NCBI GenBank assembly: GCA_964456445.1
Contig: CAYWBI010000137.1
Coordinates: 1-10,370 of the forward strand
Source: CAYWBI01 sp964456445
Lineage (GTDB): Bacteria > Calditrichota > Calditrichia > Calditrichales > J004
Reading direction: 5' to 3'
Length of the DNA: 10,370 bases
Shown piece by piece: positions 6,397 through 10,370 of the stretch; position 1 is the first letter of the stretch, and each line of letters starts with the position of its first letter. A model generated the notes under the pieces. The model was given only the letters and a program-made list of their open reading frames with translations. It was not told where the DNA came from and made no database searches. The translations under genes and the position numbers were made by a program.

Positions 6397-7372
6397 CAAA
6401 GATCCTTTTAGCCGTTTCAATATTACGCTCATCTCCCGATATCAGTAGATCAGCATATATCACCAGTGGCGGTACAATATCCTGGCACTGAAACTCTTCA
6501 GATTTAAAGAATAATTGATATGCTTCTATATCACCCTTATCATCCTGAACCATTCGGTATTTTTTTAGTAAATCCTTGTCGCTGAGGCTGGTATATACAG
6601 TGAATATTTCAGGGATAAGATATTTTGTTAGTTTGGCCGCAGCCGGTTCACCACCCCATAATATTTTCTCTGAATCCAGTTTGATATCTTGCCAATTATC
6701 TTTCATTTTTTTATCAACAAAACGATAGGTGTTTATTTTTAATTTGGGTTTTAGAATATCTTCAAAGCCCATTAACCATTTTTCATAAAGGTCTTTTTTG
6801 TTAATTAATTTGTACTCATACTTATTTAATGAGATACAATAGTTTTGTTTATTCAAAGCCTTCATTGTTTTTGAAATGGTATCCAAACTAACACCGGCCG
6901 CTCCGGAAATATCCCGGTATGATTTATTAAGATATTCTGTTTTTTGCAGTAGAAACCAGATTAATTTTAAATTAGAAGCCCGAAATGTTTTAGTGTTTTC
7001 AACCTGCTTTTGTCCTTTTAATCCTTCCGTTGATATATGAATTTCACCAATATTAATTAAGGCATTACCATATCCATCAACGAAATTAATTTCGTTTTCA
7101 CGGAGTTTTTCTCTTAGTGGTTTTGCAACATTAGTGGCAAATAAGATAAAATCAGAATTTTTTTCCTTAAGACCTTGAAGCTGAGCCAAATGCATGTTAC
7201 GTAATTCAGACTTTTTTTTCACGGGTGCTTTTATCTGCTTGTCACCAATTTTCAAATGGACAAAACAATCCCAATCCCTGGCAGCGCTCTTTGCTATTTT
7301 CCAACTTATCTTTAACTTCAAATGATTTTTTAAAACTTGCAGGGCCGGATCGATATTTATAGTTGTTCGCAT
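6368..7372 (-). CDS. AbiEi-like antitoxin and transcriptional regulator
   Basis: This 334-residue protein belongs, by its motifs, to the long AbiEi antitoxin group (COG4861/PF09952-like). A first domain (about 1-120) ends in ILFATNVAKPLREKLRE and INFVDGYGNALI, typical of the group's region before the HTH. A winged helix-turn-helix lies at about 133-178 (LIWFLLQ, then SYRDISGAAGVSLDTISK). The C-terminal domain has the group signature LWGGEPAAAKLTKYL (238-252). There are no membrane segments. AGGA five bases before ATG 7372 supports the start. It is the first gene of the pair and overlaps the toxin gene by 29 bases. Type IV antitoxins of this kind counter the toxin and repress their own promoter through the HTH, which fits the repeated sites upstream. 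GC is low, about 32% in 7141-7200, unlike merA. Confidence 0.82.
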   Translation of the reverse strand: MRTTINIDPALQVLKNHLKLKISWKIAKSAARDWDCFVHLKIGDKQIKAPVKKKSELRNMHLAQLQGLKEKNSDFILFATNVAKPLREKLRENEINFVDGYGNALINIGEIHISTEGLKGQKQVENTKTFRASNLKLIWFLLQKTEYLNKSYRDISGAAGVSLDTISKTMKALNKQNYCISLNKYEYKLINKKDLYEKWLMGFEDILKPKLKINTYRFVDKKMKDNWQDIKLDSEKILWGGEPAAAKLTKYLIPEIFTVYTSLSDKDLLKKYRMVQDDKGDIEAYQLFFKSEEFQCQDIVPPLVIYADLLISGDERNIETAKRIFDEYLANTIQ

Positions 7373-7471
7373 ATTGTCCTCGTTCGCGTTTCACGTACGC
7401 ACAAAATTAGCGAACAAAAAACAGAAAAACAAGGGTTTTTTAATTATATATTGTTCGGATCACTGTAACGA
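7363..7471 (-). promoter_or_regulatory. AbiE promoter with repeated TTGTTCGC operator-like half-sites
   Basis: On the minus strand TATAAT (7448-7443) is a clear -10 element; a weak -35 TCGTTA (7471-7466) lies 17 bases away. Written on the plus strand, TTGTTCGC occurs at 7363-7370, TCGTTCGC at 7380-7387, the exact reverse complement GCGAACAA at 7410-7417, and TTGTTCGG at 7451-7458 between -35 and -10. AbiEi antitoxins are known to bind inverted repeats in their own promoter, so these are candidate binding sites. One of them overlaps the first codons of the antitoxin. Confidence 0.55.
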
Positions 7472-7507
7472 TAAGGCAGCGAATCTATCACCTAAAAAGT
7501 CAATACA

Positions 7508-7560
7508 AGTTTTTGTTTGCCTTAGGTACCACATTGTGTCCATTACCGCAAACAAAAACT
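7508..7560. repeat. Perfect 13-base inverted repeat
   Basis: AGTTTTTGTTTGC (7508-7520) is the exact reverse complement of GCAAACAAAAACT (7548-7560), with a 27-base loop that itself starts near GGTACC. It overlaps the stop codon of the DUF3883-like fragment read leftward. It could be a transcription terminator or a boundary of a lost element. No clean U-run follows on either strand. Confidence 0.6.
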
Positions 7561-7741
7561 AAATATTATCCGCTTTTCCCTTCCATTCATCCTGCTGAAT
7601 AAAATATTGCACGCCTTTTGATTTCATCTTAAAACTTAAATTTTTAACAGGATTCTGCACACGAAATAACTGGGGTTTTGATTTACAGTGAATTATCACA
7701 TAAAGCCATGCTGTATCGCCCAGCTGGGGCAGACGGTTCAT
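7559..7741 (-). pseudogene. C-terminal remnant of a DUF3883-like domain
   Basis: Sixty codons on the minus strand read MNRLPQLGDTAWLYVI, then CKSKPQLFRVQNPVKNLSF and VQYFIQQDEW. This matches from memory the last strands of DUF3883 (NEWxxAxxLGDxYWLYVV, then PxLxxIxNPxxxL and YxIxxEEW), a restriction-endonuclease-like domain found at the C-terminus of defence-associated helicases and other large proteins. Only the tail is left; the catalytic E-x-K part is missing. A stop (TAA, plus-strand 7751-7753) lies four codons before the ATG, directly preceding E-N-E, which still fits the domain, so the ATG is an internal methionine and not a real start. No ribosome site is visible. I take it as a relic of a larger gene. 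Confidence 0.5.
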
Positions 7742-8045
7742 TTCATTTTCTTATAGCTCATATAGCAGGTTCGCCAGCGTTTAAAACAAAATGTACACGA
7801 TAGAGCAGATGCGAAAATATAGAAGATAGGATTCAAATTTAGAAATTACACGTATGCATTATTGATGAATATATTCCTTAAATGTCTATGCACACACCTC
7901 TAATACATACTTTAAAACAGAAACGTAATAAATCAGGGAATAATTTCAAGCAAATATTCATTTATGAATCTTAAATAGTCCAAAGTTGTAAAATATTGGA
8001 TTTAAAGAATATTTCACGGATACTTTGATCTAAATCACCCAGTGA
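7742..8045. other. AT-rich region without a convincing gene
   Basis: No gene is supported here. A stop-bounded minus-strand frame ending at 7738 reads KRWRTCYMSYKKMK at its C-terminus, and its stop overlaps the remnant's ATG as ATGA; no start or ribosome site goes with it. A short palindrome, ATTCAT-TT-ATGAAT, lies at 7956-7969. No promoter for the downstream kelch gene is evident. Confidence 0.5.
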
Positions 8046-8093
8046 ACGGCCTGGAGCCTTCATGACAGCATTCCCGATAACAATTTATGGGAT

Positions 8094-9053
8094 GTGGAAA
8101 CCGTGCTGGTGGGTGATGAGGTGTATCTGATCAGTGGCTGGCCAAGTGGGGCAAACCAGCTCAGAAAATACAATTTTATCACAAGGGAATGGAATTATCT
8201 CCCCAACAGCCCCAATACCAGTACCTGGGGCGTTACCGCCGAGTATTTAAACGGACATATCTATTTGTTCCAGCCAACCAATGGCAATGTATATGACTAT
8301 TCTATCACAGATAGCATCTGGACCACTAAAACAAACGCAGGTGTTACCGGACCTTTAAACCTAAGCTCCATTCTTTATAAAGATGAGATTTATGTGATTG
8401 GTTATAGTGATTCGGCTTTTGTGAAATATTCACCGTCCACCGATATCTGGACGCCTTTGGCCAAACCGCCCTATCCGGTTGGCGCCTCAGCCATGGGTAT
8501 TATCAATGATAAAATTTACAATGTGGGCGGCAACGCCAACGGGAGCAGTTCGGCCGAATATAAATCAATCATTGTTTATGATATTTCACAAAATAGCTGG
8601 ACACTGGACAGTCTGACCATTTCTGGTAAAAGACACTGGATGTCCACCGCGGAGTACGAGGGCGGCCTCTATGTTCTGGGGGGCATTGATTCCGCAACAC
8701 AATCCGTAGATATAGTGGAACAAATCGTTCCACAGGGTACTGCCACGGCGCTTGAACAGACAAAATTGAATCTGCCAATTACGTTTCACCTGTATCAGAA
8801 TTATCCCAACCCTTTTAATCCCCAAACGGAAATTCGCTACGATCTCTCAAAGTCCAGTGCGGTTGAACTTGATGTATATGATCTTGCCGGGCGAAAAGTA
8901 CAAACGCTTTTTAAAGGTATCCAACAGGCCGGGAAGCATCGCCTGCTATTTAACGCTGGCACGCTTTCATCCGGTATGTATTTTTATACCATAGCGGTGC
9001 GCAACAGTAGTTATACAGGTAGCCAAAGCCGCAAAATGTTTTTGATAAAATAA
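8094..9053 (+). CDS. Kelch-repeat protein with C-terminal Por/T9SS sorting domain, 5'-truncated
   Basis: The frame ends at TAA 9051-9053 and encodes about five kelch-like blade repeats (VYLISG, IYLF, IYVIG, IYNVGG, LYVLGG, each followed by a YDxxxxxW-type strand), so a beta-propeller. Residues about 230-319 form a C-terminal sorting domain: FHLYQNYPNPFNPQTEIRYD, VYDLAGRKV, then GMYFYTI and a basic end FLIK. That domain directs export through a type IX-like system in FCB bacteria and requires a Sec signal peptide. None is present. The only candidate start is GTG 8094, with no ribosome site, and the frame is open back to 8046 (TAWSLHDSIPDNN) after a TGA, still in kelch-like sequence. The gene has therefore lost its 5' end and is probably a pseudogene, though the rest is intact. 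Confidence 0.75.
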   Translation: METVLVGDEVYLISGWPSGANQLRKYNFITREWNYLPNSPNTSTWGVTAEYLNGHIYLFQPTNGNVYDYSITDSIWTTKTNAGVTGPLNLSSILYKDEIYVIGYSDSAFVKYSPSTDIWTPLAKPPYPVGASAMGIINDKIYNVGGNANGSSSAEYKSIIVYDISQNSWTLDSLTISGKRHWMSTAEYEGGLYVLGGIDSATQSVDIVEQIVPQGTATALEQTKLNLPITFHLYQNYPNPFNPQTEIRYDLSKSSAVELDVYDLAGRKVQTLFKGIQQAGKHRLLFNAGTLSSGMYFYTIAVRNSSYTGSQSRKMFLIK

Positions 9054-9189
9054 ATATCCCCGTAAAGGGATCGCCCTGTTTTTAAAACATAAGGACAAGC
9101 TGGCCTTTGTGGAAACACTGGAACAAATCCGCAAAGATTACCCGAATAGCGCAGAAGCCTTGATGTGGCCCTGGGAAGAGGAGATATAG
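9049..9189 (+). pseudogene. Orphan C-terminal coding remnant, unknown protein
   Basis: Downstream of the kelch gene an open frame without a start codon reads GIALFLKHKDKLAFVETL, then EQIRKDYPNSAEALMWPWEEEI and a TAG at 9187-9189. The residue mix and the helix-like DYPNSAEAL, which resembles a TPR linker, look coding. There is no ATG, GTG or TTG with a ribosome site, and a stop lies just upstream (9046-9048). I do not recognise the family. It is likely the tail of a deleted gene. Confidence 0.35.
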
Positions 9190-9204
9190 ATTTTAGCTTA
9201 AAAA

Positions 9205-9239
9205 AAAACGGCGCATGCCTTATGTACATGCGCCGTTTT
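9205..9239. terminator. Strong bidirectional intrinsic terminator
   Basis: AAAACGGCGCATG (9205-9217) and CATGCGCCGTTTT (9227-9239) form a perfect 13-base stem with a 9-base loop, with A-run on the left and T-run on the right. It works on both strands: it ends rightward transcription from the kelch side and leftward transcription of the rhodanese gene, whose stop is 40 bases away. Confidence 0.88.
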
Positions 9240-9278
9240 AAATTAAATAACGGAAAACCTGTTATGTAAAAACCTATA

Positions 9279-9893
9279 TCAGCAACCTTCCCGTTTTTTC
9301 TTTTTACTCGATCGTTTCAGAACAACAATCTTTGGAGCAGATAATTTAGGGAGTACTTTTTTCACCTTTTTGGATTCATCTGCGATTTGAGGCCGTCCGC
9401 CAAAGAATTTACTTACTTCACCCATTTTTGCGAATTGCTTTTTTTGTTCAGCGGAAGCCCGCACCGGCAGTGACGGAAAAAGGATTTTATCGCGCCATGC
9501 CGATAAACCGCCATCCAGTATATAAACGGATTGATATTTCTCGGCTTTTAACACAAACCATGTTTTCGCCTCAGTTAAATTATCATCGGCATAGAGAATT
9601 ACTTTTTCATTCCGTAGAAAATTCCCGTTTAAAATATCAACCGGAGATACCGGCCCGGATGTTGGAATATTATATTTTTTATAGGCATCCATGCCCCGCA
9701 AATCCAACAATCGATAATTCGCCTCGCCTCTGATAATCCGATCGGCCAGATCATAAACGGAAATTTTATCAATTTTCTCAGGAGAGAGCAATGCTATCGC
9801 TTTTAAGTTTACCTTGGCTTCAAACCGGTTTTTGGTCTTGCGGGTTGCCTTCGATTTTCCAAAGTTTTCCGTCACGAACAGAAGCGATCGCAC
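9279..9893 (-). CDS. Rhodanese-like domain protein, probably non-catalytic, N-terminus lost
   Basis: The frame encodes 204 residues from GTG 9893. A rhodanese-like fold covers about 42-150: ISVYDLADRIIRG, YRLLDLRG, YKKYNIP, VILYADDN, then YILDGGLSAW with the family's GGxxxW end. The catalytic loop, normally CxxGxxS, reads ADDNLTEA here, so the active-site cysteine is absent and thiosulfate sulfurtransferase activity is unlikely. The tail has FFGGRPQ and a lysine-rich end KKKKREGC, which I recall from rhodanese proteins linked to sulfur or molybdoenzyme operons. GTG 9893 has no ribosome site and lies inside the molybdoenzyme fragment in another frame, so residues 1 to about 22 are probably not native. 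The true N-terminus seems to have been deleted. Whether it is translated is unclear. Confidence 0.65.
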   Translation of the reverse strand: MRSLLFVTENFGKSKATRKTKNRFEAKVNLKAIALLSPEKIDKISVYDLADRIIRGEANYRLLDLRGMDAYKKYNIPTSGPVSPVDILNGNFLRNEKVILYADDNLTEAKTWFVLKAEKYQSVYILDGGLSAWRDKILFPSLPVRASAEQKKQFAKMGEVSKFFGGRPQIADESKKVKKVLPKLSAPKIVVLKRSSKKKKREGC

Positions 9894-10077
9894 TACATTT
9901 CCAAAAACACATGGAACAGTAAGTTGGAATCTTTTTAATCACCTTCGAAGACGAGCCCAATTTTTCTTCTATCTTACCGGCACTCTTTACAAGTGGGTTC
10001 ATCGCTTTCAGGTCAGCGGAAGTAAGCAGTGTTGTGCCGGATATTTTCAAAAATCTTCTTCTTGAAAATGTATTCAT
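9820..10077 (-). pseudogene. N-terminal fragment of a Tat-exported molybdopterin oxidoreductase
   Basis: The frame starts at ATG 10077 with GGAGAG five bases upstream and gives 85 residues, where full members have about 700 or more. Residues 4-17 hold a Tat signal (FSRRRFLKISGTTLL). YCSMCFWKC (53-61) is the first part of the N-terminal [4Fe-4S] motif of PsrA/PhsA-type enzymes, and VRDGKLWKIEGNPQD (67-81) is the usual following strand. Family members then continue with RGxLCPRG, which is missing: the frame reads QKPV and stops at TGA. About 30 codons of it overlap the rhodanese frame. This looks like a large internal deletion that removed the molybdenum-binding domains and shifted the frame. 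The Tat signal and start site are intact, so a short useless peptide may still be made. Confidence 0.8.
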
Positions 10078-10370
10078 ACTTGCTCTCCGTTTAATTGTAT
10101 AAAAGACTCATAAATAATCTGTGTTGGATTTTTTTTGAACAACAAACCGATCATCAATACAAAATATATTTTTGGCTCTACTGGGTTTTGTGTGGGTAAA
10201 TACTTAGATAGAAAGAAAATTCAGAAGACAAGAAAACAGGGTTGTCAAATTAATAGTGGATAATTGGGGGCCGGGAATTGGCTTTTGGCATGAAAACATC
10301 CGGACTCAAGGGTAGAGTGCCGCATTTGACTAACCCCGTCCTTGTATGTTAACAATAAATAAATTTTGCT
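10078..10370. other. Intergenic end of the window, no recognised gene
   Basis: On the minus strand this holds the leader of the molybdoenzyme fragment. TTGTTC and GATTAT, 17 bases apart, form a weak promoter candidate. From about 10259 to 10340 the sequence is more GC-rich (GGGGGCCGGGAATTGGC and onward) and unlike its surroundings. No ORF, tRNA or clear repeat was found there. Confidence 0.4.

Noticed and set aside
6397..6432. Upstream start for the toxin at 6432
   Set aside because: ATG 6396 has AAAAGGAT at proper distance and begins the conserved part of the protein.
7374..7562. 62-codon plus-strand frame opposite the AbiE promoter
   Set aside because: No ribosome site, low-complexity composition, and it covers the promoter and inverted repeat of other features.
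9428..9733. 101-codon plus-strand frame opposite the rhodanese gene
   Set aside because: Antisense shadow without recognisable motif or ribosome site.
1..10370. merB, transposase, integrase, CRISPR array, tRNA or rRNA
   Set aside because: I looked for their typical motifs, repeats or structures on both strands and found none.

Overview
The window reads as an accessory region of a Gram-negative bacterium with signal peptides, outer-membrane barrels and a C-terminal Por/T9SS-type sorting domain built around YQNYPNPFNP. That style of tail is common in Calditrichota, Ignavibacteriota and related lineages of the Bacteroidota/FCB group, so I suggest that group. This is inference from one protein tail, not a phylogenetic placement.

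Region 1 (1-393, minus) is the N-terminal part of an outer-membrane beta-barrel protein that runs off the window. Region 2 (658-5390, plus) is a mercury-resistance locus. It holds merR, then an intrinsic terminator, then a promoter with a perfect 16-base MerR-type palindrome, then an operon of merTP (transporter fused to an HMA domain), an outer-membrane barrel, an exported MerP-like HMA protein, a small MerT-like membrane protein, possibly a 69-residue ORF, and merA. Together they could carry Hg(II) across both membranes on cysteine pairs to the cytoplasmic reductase, which would release Hg(0). No organomercurial lyase (merB) is present. A GC-rich hairpin follows merA.

Region 3 (5563-7471, minus) is a two-gene AbiE-like type IV toxin-antitoxin system. 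A winged-helix antitoxin overlaps a downstream nucleotidyltransferase toxin. The promoter region carries repeated TTGTTCGC half-sites that look like an autoregulatory operator.

Region 4 (7508-10077) is dominated by broken genes. It contains a C-terminal remnant of a DUF3883-like domain beside a perfect 13-base inverted repeat, a kelch-repeat secreted protein lacking its 5' end, an orphan C-terminal coding tail, a strong bidirectional terminator, and a Tat-signal molybdopterin oxidoreductase N-terminus joined out of frame to a rhodanese-like protein. It looks like a decaying insertion or deletion hot spot, although misassembly cannot be excluded by reading alone. The last 290 bases hold no gene I recognise.

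The most interesting points are the expanded mer import set with its own outer-membrane barrel, the detached merR and operator, the AbiE operator repeats, and the cluster of gene remnants. I see no clear case for a wholly new system.
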